From: Serratia sp. DD3
GTDB lineage: Bacteria; Pseudomonadota; Gammaproteobacteria; Enterobacterales; Enterobacteriaceae
Length of the DNA: 64,000 nucleotides
NCBI RefSeq assembly: GCF_000496755.2
Contig: NZ_AYKS02000041.1
Coordinates: 62,001 to 126,000 of the forward strand
Reading direction: 5' to 3'
The translations under genes and the position numbers were made by a program. The notes beneath the pieces are model-generated. The model worked only from the letters and a program-made list of their open reading frames with translations. It ran no database searches and had not been told where the DNA came from. Positions 44,328-53,186 of the stretch are shown piece by piece; the first letter of the stretch is position 1; every line of letters begins with the position of its first letter.

Positions 44328-44348
44328 GTGTATCAATAACTTTACAGT

Positions 44349-44367
44349 CCCCGCCTTCGCGGCGGGG
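44349..44367 (+). terminator. Hairpin after pnp
   Basis: CCCCGCC / GGCGGGG stem with loop TTCGC, 21 bases past the pnp stop, with only a weak T stretch (CTGTTATC). Probably a weak terminator allowing readthrough into nlpI. Confidence 0.6.
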
Positions 44368-44453
44368 CTGTTATCATCGTGCGGGTAGGATGCTCGCGTT
44401 TTAGCAAGCGGAGGACAGGACGTTCAGCCAATGTTTGTTTTTGGGAGTAAGAA

Positions 44454-45338
44454 ATGAAGCCTTTCTTGCGCTGGTGTTACGTTGCGACAGCACTTTGGCT
44501 GGCAGGATGCAGCAACAATGATTGGCGTAAAGATGACGTTCTGGCTATTCCGTTGCAGCCCACATTGCAGCAGGAAGTGATCTTGGCGCGCATGGAACAG
44601 ATACTTGCCAGCCAAGCACTGACTAATGATGAACGCGCACAGCTTTTATATGAGCGCGGAGTGCTGTATGATAGCCTCGGGCTACGTGCTCTAGCGCGCA
44701 ACGATTTTTCGCAAGCGCTGGCGATACGTCCTGATATGCCGGAAGTTTTTAACTATCTTGGCATTTACTTCACGCAGGCAGGCAATTTTGATGCCGCGTA
44801 TGAAGCGTTTGATTCTGTACTAGAGCTTGATCCAACTTACAACTACGCGCGTTTAAACCGGGGCATTGCACTGTATTATGGTGGCCGCTTCCTGTTGGCG
44901 CAGGATGATCTGCAGGCGTTTTATCAAGACGACCCAAACGATCCCTTCCGTTCGTTATGGCTTTACCTGGTGGAAAGAAGTGTTGATCCCAAGGCAGCCA
45001 GCGTTTCGCTCCAGCAGCGTTATGATAAAGCGGACAGAGGGCAATGGGGATGGAATATTGTCGAATTCTACCTGGGTAAAATCAGTGAAAGCACGCTGAT
45101 GGAAAGACTCAAGGCAGATACAACGGATAACACTTCGCTCGCTGAACATCTCAGTGAAACAAACTTCTATTTAGGTAAGTATTACCTAAGTCTGGGGGAT
45201 AAGGACAGCGCTACTGCGTTGTTCAAACTGACGGTAGCTAACAACGTTCATAACTTTGTTGAGCACCGCTATGCATTGTTGGAATTGGCTCTACTGGGCC
45301 AAGAACAAGACGACCTATCGGAATCCGACCAACAATAG
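44454..45338 (+). CDS. nlpI: Lipoprotein NlpI
   Basis: A 294-residue outer-membrane lipoprotein with lipobox LAGC (Cys19). TPR repeats run from about residue 62 to 170 ([57 protein letters not shown]). It works as an adaptor for murein hydrolases and the protease Prc in E. coli. Length equals E. coli NlpI (294). Position between pnp and deaD is conserved. Confidence 0.97.
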   Translation: MKPFLRWCYVATALWLAGCSNNDWRKDDVLAIPLQPTLQQEVILARMEQILASQALTNDERAQLLYERGVLYDSLGLRALARNDFSQALAIRPDMPEVFNYLGIYFTQAGNFDAAYEAFDSVLELDPTYNYARLNRGIALYYGGRFLLAQDDLQAFYQDDPNDPFRSLWLYLVERSVDPKAASVSLQQRYDKADRGQWGWNIVEFYLGKISESTLMERLKADTTDNTSLAEHLSETNFYLGKYYLSLGDKDSATALFKLTVANNVHNFVEHRYALLELALLGQEQDDLSESDQQ

Positions 45339-45505
45339 CTGACAGACACTATATCCAATAAATTTCGAGTTGCCGCTAACGCACAGCCAGGAAAATAGAG
45401 GATCTCAGCCTGAGATACATTGGTTTTTGACCAAAATTATCGCCTTGGCGGGCGAGGGCTTTTTGTCTGTTTTATAAACAAATTTGAGCCGGTTCACACT
45501 TTTAA

Positions 45506-45586
45506 ATGAAAACGACTGAAAGTTTTCTCGACGAGTTATGTAAACTGGCTGCCATCATTAATGAGACACGTTTACATGACTACTGA
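45506..45586 (+). CDS. yrbN: Small protein YrbN upstream of deaD
   Basis: A 26-codon frame encoding [20 protein letters not shown] then TRLHDY and TGA. Its length and place, overlapping the start of deaD by 11 bases, match the small protein YrbN known in E. coli. The peptide looks amphipathic. The overlap suggests that it controls or couples deaD translation. Its ribosome site is weak by eye. Function is unknown. Confidence 0.75.
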   Translation: MKTTESFLDELCKLAAIINETRLHDY

Positions 45587-47486
45587 GTTTGAAACTTCTT
45601 TTGCTGATCTGGGCCTATCTGCACCGATCATTGCTGCCCTGACTGATTTGGGCTATGAAAAACCATCACCGATTCAGGCTGAGTGTATTCCTCACCTGTT
45701 AAATGGCCGCGATGTGCTGGGTATGGCCCAGACTGGTAGCGGCAAAACTGCAGCGTTCTCGCTGCCCCTGCTGCATAACTTGGATGCGGCGTTAAAAGCA
45801 CCACAAATTCTGGTGTTGGCACCGACACGCGAACTGGCCGTTCAGGTTTCTGAAGCCATGGCTGATTTCGCCAAACATATGCATGGCGTCAATGTTGTCG
45901 CCTTGTACGGTGGCCAGCGTTATGACGTACAATTGCGCGCTTTGCGCCAAGGGCCACAAATTGTGGTCGGTACGCCAGGCCGCCTGTTGGATCACCTCAA
46001 GCGTGGTACCTTGAACCTGTCCAGCTTGAAAGGTCTGGTGCTGGATGAAGCCGATGAAATGCTACGCATGGGCTTTATTGAAGATGTAGAAACCATTATG
46101 GCGCAGATCCCGGCGGAACATCAGACCGCACTGTTTTCTGCCACCATGCCGGAAGTGATCCGCCGTATTACACGCCGTTTTATGAAAGATCCGCAGGAAG
46201 TTCGCATCCAATCTAACGTGACTACTCGCCCGGACATCAGCCAGAGTTACTGGACGGTGCAAGGTATGCGTAAGAACGAAGCGCTGGTGCGTTTCCTGGA
46301 ATCTGAAGATTTTGACGCAGCGATCATCTTCGTGCGTACCAAAAATGCCACGCTGGAAGTGGCGGAAGCCTTGGAGCGCAGCGGCTACAACAGTGCAGCA
46401 CTCAACGGCGACATGAACCAGGCACTGCGTGAGCAGACACTGGAGCGTTTGAAAGATGGTCGCTTGAATATTCTGATCGCCACCGACGTTGCTGCTCGTG
46501 GCTTGGATGTTGAGCGTATCAGCCTGGTAGTAAACTATGATATCCCTATGGATTCAGAGTCTTACGTTCACCGTATTGGTCGTACTGGCCGTGCAGGCCG
46601 TGCTGGCCGCGCATTGTTGTTCGTGGAAAACCGTGAGCGCCGCTTGCTGCGTAACATTGAACACACCATGAAGCTGACCATCCCTGAAGTGGAACTGCCG
46701 AATGCAGCGCTTTTGGGTGAACGCCGTCTGGCTAAGTTCGCAGCCAAAGTACAGCAACAGCTGGAAAGCAGTGATCTGGATATGTACCGTGCGCTGTTGG
46801 CTAAGCTGCAACCGGCTGAAGAGCTGGAGATGGAAACCTTGGCCGCCGCTTTGCTGAAAATGGCACAGGGTGAGCGTCCGTTGATCCTGCCACCTGATCC
46901 GGTATTCAAACCGCGTCAGCGTCGTGAGTTCAATGACCGTGATGATCGTGGTCGTGGTGACCGTGCTGACCGTGGTCGTCGTGATGCTCGTCCAGATAGC
47001 CGCGAAGGTGGCGATCGTCCACGTCGTGAGCGCCGTGACGTGGGTGAAATGCAGTTGTATCGCATTGAAGTGGGCCGTGATGACGGTGTGGAAGTTCGTC
47101 ATATCGTTGGCGCGATTGCTAACGAAGGCGACATCAGCAGCCGTTACATCGGTAACATCAAGTTGTTTGCTTCTCACTCAACCATTGAGTTGCCAAAAGG
47201 TATGCCGGGCGAGATCCTGAATCACTTCACTCGTACCCGCATTCTGAATAAACCGATGAACATGCAACTGCTTGGTGATGCACAACCTCATGAACGCCGT
47301 GAGCGTCGTGATGGTGCTCCTGCTGCTCCACGCCGCTCTTTTGGTGAGCGCCGTGAAGGTGGCAATGCAGGTGGCAATGCAGGTGGTGAACGCCGTGGTG
47401 GTAATTTCAACCGCGATGGCAAACCAGCGCCACGCCGTAGCGATGCCGCACCTAGCACACCACGTCGCCGTTTTGGTGATGCATAA
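45576..47486 (+). CDS. deaD: Cold-shock DEAD-box RNA helicase DeaD/CsdA
   Basis: A 636-residue ATP-dependent RNA helicase used in ribosome biogenesis and mRNA decay at low temperature. Motifs are Q (GYEKPSPIQ), [21 protein letters not shown] and [11 protein letters not shown]. An RNA-binding DbpA-like domain lies at about 487-560, and the tail is Arg/Gly-rich with short tandem repeats (GGNAGGNAGG). The ATG chosen gives [13 protein letters not shown]; upstream in-frame codons belong to the leader overlapped by yrbN. Confidence 0.98.
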   Translation: MTTEFETSFADLGLSAPIIAALTDLGYEKPSPIQAECIPHLLNGRDVLGMAQTGSGKTAAFSLPLLHNLDAALKAPQILVLAPTRELAVQVSEAMADFAKHMHGVNVVALYGGQRYDVQLRALRQGPQIVVGTPGRLLDHLKRGTLNLSSLKGLVLDEADEMLRMGFIEDVETIMAQIPAEHQTALFSATMPEVIRRITRRFMKDPQEVRIQSNVTTRPDISQSYWTVQGMRKNEALVRFLESEDFDAAIIFVRTKNATLEVAEALERSGYNSAALNGDMNQALREQTLERLKDGRLNILIATDVAARGLDVERISLVVNYDIPMDSESYVHRIGRTGRAGRAGRALLFVENRERRLLRNIEHTMKLTIPEVELPNAALLGERRLAKFAAKVQQQLESSDLDMYRALLAKLQPAEELEMETLAAALLKMAQGERPLILPPDPVFKPRQRREFNDRDDRGRGDRADRGRRDARPDSREGGDRPRRERRDVGEMQLYRIEVGRDDGVEVRHIVGAIANEGDISSRYIGNIKLFASHSTIELPKGMPGEILNHFTRTRILNKPMNMQLLGDAQPHERRERRDGAPAAPRRSFGERREGGNAGGNAGGERRGGNFNRDGKPAPRRSDAAPSTPRRRFGDA

Positions 47487-47616
47487 TCATTGATTTGGTG
47501 ATTATCCTCAGAAAACCAGCTTTCTAGCTGGTTTTTTTTCGCCTGAACAACCGCGAATAAAGCAAAGTGGCGTATTATTGCCGGGTTTTTGTCGTCTGAT
47601 ATGCGTAGGAGATGCC

Positions 47617-48831
47617 ATGCACTGGCAGCAATTCAAATCTCAGTACCTGGTACGATTTTGGGCACCGTTGCCGGCGGTGATCGCCGCAGGGTTGCTCTCG
47701 ACTTATTATTTCGGTCTGACCGGTACTTTCTGGGCCGTGACGGGTGAATTCACGCGCTGGGGCGGGCATCTATTGCAGGGGTTGGGTTTCCATCCTGAAC
47801 AGTGGGGCTACTTCAAGGTCATCGGCTTGCAAGGGACGCCACTGGAACGCATTGATGGGCGGATGATTATTGGCATGTTTGCCGGTTGTATCGCGGCGGC
47901 ATTATGGGCCAACAATGTTAAATTACGAATGCCGCAGCACCGTATTCGCATTGCGCAAGCGTTGCTGGGGGGCATCATAGCGGGGTTTGGTGCGCGCTTG
48001 GCCATGGGGTGTAATCTGGCCGCCTTTTTTACTGGGATTCCGCAGTTTTCACTACATGCCTGGTTCTTTGCACTGGCAACCGCAGTAGGCTCTTATTTTG
48101 GCGCTAAATTCACCCTGCTGCCGATGTTTCGTATCCCGGTCAAATTGCAAAAAGTGAACACCGCTTCCCCACTGACGCAAAAACCTCAGCAGGCTCGCTA
48201 CCGCTTTCGCTTGGGGATGGTGATTTTTTTCCTCGCGCTGGCTTGGTCATTATGGACACTGTTTGATGCACCCAAGTTGGGTATCGCTATGCTGTTTGGC
48301 ATAGGGTTCGGTTTGTTGATTGAACGGGCCCAGATCTGCTTTACTTCGGCATTTCGTGACCTGTGGATCACAGGGCGCACCCATATGGCCAAGGCGATAA
48401 TTCTGGGGATGGTGGTGAGTGCCATTGGCATCTTCAGTTACGTGCAGTTGGGGGTGGCGCCCAAAATCATGTGGGCAGGGCCAAATGCCGTGTTAGGTGG
48501 CCTGCTGTTTGGCTTCGGTATTGTCCTGGCGGGTGGTTGTGAAACTGGCTGGATGTATCGTGCGGTTGAAGGGCAAGTTCATTACTGGTGGGTCGGCTTC
48601 GGCAATATTATCGGTGCTACGCTACTGGCCTATTTTTGGGATGACCTGGCACCTGCACTGGCGACTAATTATAGCAAGGTTAACCTGCTGGAAGCCTTTG
48701 GGCCGATTGGCGGGTTGTTGGTCACTTACCTGATGTTGGGCATCGCTTTTGCCGCCATGCTGTGGTGGGAGAAACGCTTTTTCCGTAATAAACACGACAC
48801 CCAGACGGTGAATTTAAGGAGTGAAGGATGA
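47617..48831 (+). CDS. yedE: YedE, YeeE/YedE family sulfur-compound membrane transporter
   Basis: A 404-residue inner-membrane protein with about 9-10 hydrophobic segments. Conserved cysteine-containing stretches of the YeeE/YedE (TsuA) family are visible: RLAMGCNLAAFFTGIPQ, ERAQICFTSAFRD and LAGGCETGWMYRA. TsuA relatives import thiosulfate through such cysteines; YedE has been linked to selenium metabolism. The start is chosen at ATG after TAGGAG; 13 upstream codons are not conserved. It overlaps yedF by 4 bp. Confidence 0.92.
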   Translation: MHWQQFKSQYLVRFWAPLPAVIAAGLLSTYYFGLTGTFWAVTGEFTRWGGHLLQGLGFHPEQWGYFKVIGLQGTPLERIDGRMIIGMFAGCIAAALWANNVKLRMPQHRIRIAQALLGGIIAGFGARLAMGCNLAAFFTGIPQFSLHAWFFALATAVGSYFGAKFTLLPMFRIPVKLQKVNTASPLTQKPQQARYRFRLGMVIFFLALAWSLWTLFDAPKLGIAMLFGIGFGLLIERAQICFTSAFRDLWITGRTHMAKAIILGMVVSAIGIFSYVQLGVAPKIMWAGPNAVLGGLLFGFGIVLAGGCETGWMYRAVEGQVHYWWVGFGNIIGATLLAYFWDDLAPALATNYSKVNLLEAFGPIGGLLVTYLMLGIAFAAMLWWEKRFFRNKHDTQTVNLRSEG

Positions 48832-49067
48832 AACAGGCTGAAATAGTGCCGGATTATCGCCTGGATATGGTGGGAGAACCTTGCCCCTACCCGGCGGTTG
48901 CCACATTAGAGGCGATGCCACAGCTTAAAGCGGGTGAAATACTGGAAGTGATTAGCGATTGTCCGCAGTCGATTAACAATATCCCACTGGATGCGCGTAA
49001 CCACGGTTACACCGTATTGGACATTCAGCAGGATGGGCCAACCATTCGTTATTTGATCCAGCGCTGA
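48828..49067 (+). CDS. yedF: YedF, TusA-like sulfur carrier
   Basis: A 79-residue SirA/TusA-fold protein with the conserved CPxP motif at Cys19 (GEPCPYPAVATLEAM). TusA-like proteins carry persulfide sulfur. It overlaps the yedE stop, forming the same yedE-yedF pair as in E. coli, although there the pair is elsewhere on the chromosome. The natural partner of the transporter is inferred from this fusion-like arrangement. Confidence 0.92.
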   Translation: MKQAEIVPDYRLDMVGEPCPYPAVATLEAMPQLKAGEILEVISDCPQSINNIPLDARNHGYTVLDIQQDGPTIRYLIQR

Positions 49068-49139
49068 TCGAATCAACTGAGTGGCATTAAGGGGCCAGTG
49101 GTTTCTGGCCCCCTGAGCATTTTGAGTATTGGAGAGGCC

Positions 49140-50018
49140 TTACTGCACCAACTCTAACCCGGCAACGCGCCGCCAGTAGCCATTGCATTGCGCGTGATCG
49201 GTTAATGCCAAGGGCTGTTGACCTTGCTCGTTAGCGCGGAAACGGTCAATCAAGGCCAGCGTCTCCGCATTTTCTGGTGACAGGCGCACCACATCCACCA
49301 ATCCCTGCATACCGGCGAGTTCATTGCCCAGGTTGTAACAGTAACCACTCAGGGTTTGAATACCATTGAGCACGAACACCTGTTGATTCTCTTGTGAGTT
49401 AACCACTCTGCCCTGGGGATATTTAATGCAGCAGGTTTCACATTCGTCTTTGCCCCTGTTTTCTGAGCGAGCGGTAAAACAGCGCGCGGAGTAAGCCAAC
49501 GGCAGGTGACCATAGCTGAGCACTTCCACTTCAAACTGCTGGCGGAACCCCAACTCATCACATTGTTGCAGCAAGTTGGCTAACCAGTCGCGGGACAGCT
49601 CCACCGGCATACACCAACGTATCATGCCTTGTTTGTGTAACAGACGTAGCGTATAGCCGTTGTAACAATTGAGCGCATGCCCGGCGACAAACGGCAGACC
49701 GCGTTCCGCCGCCATATTCACAGTACCGAGATCATTGGCTTCAATCAGAAATTCGCCATTTTCCACATAACGCTTTAATTCGTTCAATTCCGAAGGGGCC
49801 TGCAACAGTGCCAGCGTGGATATCACCACCTGCTTACCGGATTTGGCGATCTCCTGGGCCAATGCTAGCCATTCGGTGACTTTCATCTCACGCCGTTTGG
49901 TGCAGACAGATTCGCCCAGATAGATAATATCGGCGCTACTATTAACAGCTTGCTGATAAAAGGCTTCCACCTCGGTTTTTGGCCAGTAGTAGAGCACTGG
50001 GCCTAATGCATATTTCAT
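49140..50018 (-). CDS. ubiV: UbiV, U32-family protein for oxygen-independent ubiquinone synthesis
   Basis: A 292-residue iron-sulfur protein of the peptidase U32 family. With UbiU it is required for hydroxylation steps of ubiquinone synthesis without oxygen. Cysteines that ligate 4Fe-4S in E. coli are retained: GESVCTKRR near 39, and ARCFTARSENRGKDECETCC near 180-197. The start MKYALGPVLYYWP matches the family; seven upstream codons overlap the ubiU tail region. It lies 11 bases after ubiU. Confidence 0.95.
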   Translation of the reverse strand: MKYALGPVLYYWPKTEVEAFYQQAVNSSADIIYLGESVCTKRREMKVTEWLALAQEIAKSGKQVVISTLALLQAPSELNELKRYVENGEFLIEANDLGTVNMAAERGLPFVAGHALNCYNGYTLRLLHKQGMIRWCMPVELSRDWLANLLQQCDELGFRQQFEVEVLSYGHLPLAYSARCFTARSENRGKDECETCCIKYPQGRVVNSQENQQVFVLNGIQTLSGYCYNLGNELAGMQGLVDVVRLSPENAETLALIDRFRANEQGQQPLALTDHAQCNGYWRRVAGLELVQ

Positions 50019-50029
50019 GGTTTCTCTCA

Positions 50030-51025
50030 CTACTGCCATTTGCGGTGATAGGCACCCAATGTGGTTTGGGTCCCTTCTGACATCGCGCCGAGCGTCTCCA
50101 TCCAGGCGGCGTCTGGCTGATAGGTGGCCGGATTGGCGATACAGCGATCAATCGCCTGACGCCAAACCCGTGCCACTTGGCTGACATAGGCTGGGCTGCG
50201 TTGACGGCCTTCAATTTTCACCGACGCAATATTGGCGGCTAACAGCTCTGGTAACAATTCCAGCGTATTGAGGCTGGTAGGTTCTTCCAGCGGGTGATAA
50301 AGCACGTTATCCACCAGATAGCGGCCTTTACATAGCGTTGGATAACCGGCATTTTCGCCATCCTGATAGCGATCAATCAGCACATTATTCAGCCGCGACT
50401 CCATCCCTTGTGCAGTTTGTTGCCAGCGTACAAAGCGCGCCGGGGAACAGGCACCAATGGTATTGGGGGATTCACCGGTCAAATAAGAGGAGAGGTAACA
50501 GCGCCCTTCAGCCATGATGCATAAGCTACCAAAGGCAAAAACCTCTAACGGCACCGGGCTGGTACGCGACAATTGCTTGACCTGATGCATGGAAAGCACG
50601 CGCGGTAACACCACTCGGGCGACATCAAAGTGGCGCTGATAAAAGCGAATGGCTTCTTCGTTGGTGGCAGAGGCTTGCACCGAGACATGGCGTTCCACCT
50701 GCGGATAACGTTCAGCGGCGTATTCCAGCATCGCCAAGTCAGCCAGAATCAGCGCATCTGCCCCCAATTGCGCTGCGACATCCACAGCGCGCTGCCAGCG
50801 GACATACCCATCCGGGTGGGCAAAGGTATTGATGGCGATGTGTAATTTGCGACCATGCCGATGTACATAGTCGACGGCTTCCTGTAACTTTTTTTCGGTA
50901 AAGTTCAACCCGGCGAAGTGGCGTGCGTTGGTATCGTCTTTCAGGCCGATATAAATTGCATCTGCGCCATTATCTACTGCAGCTTTCAATGCTGGCAGAT
51001 TACCGGCGGGGCAAAGCAGCTCCAT
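50030..51025 (-). CDS. ubiU: UbiU, U32-family protein for oxygen-independent ubiquinone synthesis
   Basis: A 331-residue U32-family iron-sulfur protein, same length as E. coli UbiU. The cluster-binding cysteines are in the conserved FAFGSLCIMAEGRCYLSSYL and GACSPARF segments near 169-193, plus PTLCKGRYL near 232. The N-terminus MELLCPAGNLPALKAAVDNG is typical. First gene of ubiU-ubiV, divergent from ubiT. Confidence 0.95.
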   Translation of the reverse strand: MELLCPAGNLPALKAAVDNGADAIYIGLKDDTNARHFAGLNFTEKKLQEAVDYVHRHGRKLHIAINTFAHPDGYVRWQRAVDVAAQLGADALILADLAMLEYAAERYPQVERHVSVQASATNEEAIRFYQRHFDVARVVLPRVLSMHQVKQLSRTSPVPLEVFAFGSLCIMAEGRCYLSSYLTGESPNTIGACSPARFVRWQQTAQGMESRLNNVLIDRYQDGENAGYPTLCKGRYLVDNVLYHPLEEPTSLNTLELLPELLAANIASVKIEGRQRSPAYVSQVARVWRQAIDRCIANPATYQPDAAWMETLGAMSEGTQTTLGAYHRKWQ

Positions 51026-51350
51026 AGGTCTATCCTGATTCAGCCGTGTACCCAGCGAGGGACACGTGGTGATAAATGTTGCCGGTCAACATGATTATCC
51101 GGTGGCGGAGTGATATCCAAGTTCATTCATATTGCGGGAGGCTAATTCTAGTAAACCCGAAGTTAACAGGCTTTGATTTGGGGCAGTTTCTGGCGTATTG
51201 ATTGATGATAGAAAGGGTGTCAGCGCTACAAAACCACCTTGATGACGGGTTTTATCCCCCTTGCCGTGAATGATTCTGCGGATAGATCGGTTATCTGGGG
51301 CATTAATGTGGCAAAATAATCTAAAATTGAGTGGAAAGGAGTGAGTGAAC
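51026..51350. other. ubiU-ubiT divergent regulatory region
   Basis: 325 bases without a gene. A fragment of the dispersed repeat (CCAAGTTCATTCATATTGCGGG) lies near 51117-51138. In E. coli, FNR activates ubiUV; I looked for TTGAT-N4-ATCAA and saw only isolated TTGAT half-sites near 51173 and 51196, so FNR control is not shown by the sequence. Confidence 0.45.
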
Positions 51351-51872
51351 GTGTTGGAAAAACTACGAGCGCGCATTGTGCGCCAAGGGCCGTCACTATT
51401 ACGTGTGCCACTAAAATTCACGCCGTTTGCTCTGCAGCGCCAGCTTTTGGAACAATTGCTGGGCTGGCAATTTCGCCAAGCGCTGGCCGATGGCGATTTG
51501 GCATTTCTTGAATCACGCTGGTTGAAAATTGAAGTGCGCGACCTGGCGCTACAATGGTTTATGACCGTAGAGAACGATAAGCTGGTGGTGAGCCAACAGG
51601 CGCAGGCTGATGTGAGCTTCAGTGGTGAGGCCAACGATCTGATCTTGATTGCTGCTCGTAAGCAAGATCCCGACACGCTGTTTTTCCAGCGCCGGTTGCA
51701 GATTGAAGGAGATACGGAATTGGGACTCTATGTTAAAAACCTGATGGACGCCATCGATCTTGATGCGATGCCAGCGCCGTTGCGCATTGGGCTGTTACAG
51801 TTGGCCGATTTTGTTGAGGCGGGTCTGCAAGAGGACACGGTGTACGCTTCCCGTGTGGTGCAGCCATGTTAG
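51351..51872 (+). CDS. ubiT: UbiT, SCP2-domain ubiquinone synthesis accessory factor
   Basis: A 173-residue SCP2 lipid-binding protein, partner of UbiU/UbiV in anaerobic ubiquinone synthesis. It contains the family core QQAQADVSFSGEANDLI then ARKQDPDTLFFQRRL. The start is the second of two in-frame GTG codons: it lies nine bases after AGGAG and aligns with E. coli UbiT (M-L-D/E-K-L-R). It overlaps yhbS by 7 bp. Confidence 0.93.
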   Translation: MLEKLRARIVRQGPSLLRVPLKFTPFALQRQLLEQLLGWQFRQALADGDLAFLESRWLKIEVRDLALQWFMTVENDKLVVSQQAQADVSFSGEANDLILIAARKQDPDTLFFQRRLQIEGDTELGLYVKNLMDAIDLDAMPAPLRIGLLQLADFVEAGLQEDTVYASRVVQPC

Positions 51873-52369
51873 TCCGTGTTGAGATACCGGTGGATGCAGC
51901 AGGCATTGATGCTTTACTGCGTGACGCATTTGGCCGGGATGATGAAGCGGACCTGGTACGACAACTGCGTGAGGATGGCTTACTGACGTTAGGGGTTGTT
52001 GCTACTGATGAACAAGGGGGCGTGGTGGGTTATGCCGCTTTCAGCCCGGTTGAAGTTGCCGGAGAGGACCGTTTATGGGTGGCTCTGGCTCCCTTAGCGG
52101 TGGCAGAAGATCAACGCCGCCAGGGATTGGCAGAAAAGTTGGTTTATGAAGGGTTGGATGCACTCAACGAGTTCAGCTATGCCGCAGTGGTAGTACTGGG
52201 GGACCCCGCCTACTACGGGCGTTTTGGCTTTAAAGCTGCCGCTCAGTATGATCTACACTGCCGCTGGCCGGGAACCGAAGCCGCATTCCAGGTTTACCCG
52301 TTGGCTGAAGATGCTCTGCATGGGGCCAATGGCCTGGTGGCGTATTCAGCGCCCTTTAACCGCTTTTAA
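51866..52369 (+). CDS. yhbS: GNAT family N-acetyltransferase YhbS
   Basis: A 167-residue GNAT protein. The acetyl-CoA-binding region has RRQGLAEKLVYEGLDAL near 90-106, and VVLGDPAYYGRFGFKAA near 111-127 is typical of the YhbS subfamily. The substrate is not known. It overlaps ubiT, as expected for the ubiT-yhbS operon, and is followed by a hairpin and the start of the accessory region. Confidence 0.92.
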   Translation: MLVRVEIPVDAAGIDALLRDAFGRDDEADLVRQLREDGLLTLGVVATDEQGGVVGYAAFSPVEVAGEDRLWVALAPLAVAEDQRRQGLAEKLVYEGLDALNEFSYAAVVVLGDPAYYGRFGFKAAAQYDLHCRWPGTEAAFQVYPLAEDALHGANGLVAYSAPFNRF

Positions 52370-52386
52370 CCCCCGAGACACTTAAT

Positions 52387-52412
52387 CCAAGAGGCTGCTA
52401 CTGGCCTCTTGG
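52387..52412 (+). terminator. Hairpin after yhbS
   Basis: Perfect 9-bp stem CCAAGAGGC / GCCTCTTGG with an 8-base loop, followed by a T-poor TTGATCTC. It marks the end of the conserved ubiT-yhbS operon. Confidence 0.65.
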
Positions 52413-52459
52413 TTGATCTCCCCCATTATTCTGCGACTTTCCGCGCTCATCTCAGTCCA

Positions 52460-52491
52460 TTGCTTGCTGATTACCTTCAGTATATACTGAA
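52460..52491 (+). promoter_or_regulatory. ccdAB promoter with overlapping operator
   Basis: A -35 TTGCTT (52460-52465) and -10 TATACT (52483-52488) are exactly 17 bp apart. The perfect 16-bp palindrome TTCAGTATATACTGAA (52476-52491) covers the -10, and a further ACTGA half-site follows at 52499-52503. This fits autorepression by a CcdA-CcdB complex. Confidence 0.75.
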
Positions 52492-52514
52492 AATACATAC
52501 TGAGGGGGGGTACT

Positions 52515-52733
52515 ATGAAGCACAGAGTCAGTGTTACCGTAGATAAAGATAATTATCAGGTGCTTATTTCTGCTGGAATAAATATTTCTGGTCTGGTTAA
52601 CGACACCATAGGCAAAGAGGCTCGTAAGATAAAGACCGAGCAATGGCAAGCGGATAACCGTGAAGGCATGGAAGAAGTTGCAATTTTTATCGAGCAACAT
52701 GGCTCGTTTGCTGAGGATAACAGGAACTGGTGA
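52515..52733 (+). CDS. ccdA: CcdA-family antitoxin
   Basis: A 72-residue antitoxin closely following the F-plasmid CcdA plan. The N-terminal ribbon-helix-helix ([20 protein letters not shown] then [10 protein letters not shown]) binds DNA; the C-terminal half ([20 protein letters not shown] then NW) is the disordered CcdB-binding segment. One base separates its stop from ccdB. A G-rich ribosome site lies at 52504-52510. Confidence 0.95.
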   Translation: MKHRVSVTVDKDNYQVLISAGINISGLVNDTIGKEARKIKTEQWQADNREGMEEVAIFIEQHGSFAEDNRNW

Positions 52734-52734
52734 T

Positions 52735-53040
52735 ATGCAATTTATTGTTTATAAATACCAACGGGCAAGTCATTACAAACTATTTGTTGATGTACAAAGT
52801 GATCTTGTTGATACGCCGAGGCGGCGCATGGTTATACCACTTATTGAATCTCATCACCTTTCTGAGAAGGTGAATCACTCACTGTTTCCTTTGGTCAGCA
52901 TTGATGGTGAAGATTACCGCGTGATGACAACCGAACTGGCAAGTGTCTCTGCTAATGTAACGGGGGAGGCTATCATCGATCTTAGCTCCTATGCAGACGA
53001 GATTAAGAATGCCATCAATCTCATGTTCTGGGGAATATAA
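52735..53040 (+). CDS. ccdB: CcdB-family gyrase-poisoning toxin
   Basis: A 101-residue toxin of the same length as F-plasmid CcdB. The start MQFIVYKYQ and the end INLMFWGI (gyrase-contacting Trp-Gly-Ile) are conserved, as are [20 protein letters not shown] and the MTTELASV segment. CcdB traps DNA gyrase on DNA. It appears intact. The chromosomal location between yhbS and a TetR cassette marks the start of an accessory region. A weak hairpin (GGGGCT / AGCCCC) follows near 53065. Confidence 0.95.
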   Translation: MQFIVYKYQRASHYKLFVDVQSDLVDTPRRRMVIPLIESHHLSEKVNHSLFPLVSIDGEDYRVMTTELASVSANVTGEAIIDLSSYADEIKNAINLMFWGI

Positions 53041-53186
53041 GAACACAGTCGTTACCGCAAATTGGGGCTCGAACCTCAAAGCCCCAGTGAGTGCTCACTT
53101 CTTACATTCAGCTAACCGTCAGGCTTTACTGCATGCTCCTATTTGGCCCCTAATTGTTGATGCCGCTCGACCATTTAACCACCATC

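Noticed and set aside
42735..44336. A 533-codon open frame antisense to pnp
   Set aside because: It is a by-product of pnp codon bias on the opposite strand: the translation is rich in His, Thr and Phe, has no recognisable domain, and lies wholly within an unmistakable PNPase gene.
51160..51210. FNR site between ubiU and ubiT
   Set aside because: Only single TTGAT half-sites are visible; no ATCAA partner occurs at the required distance.
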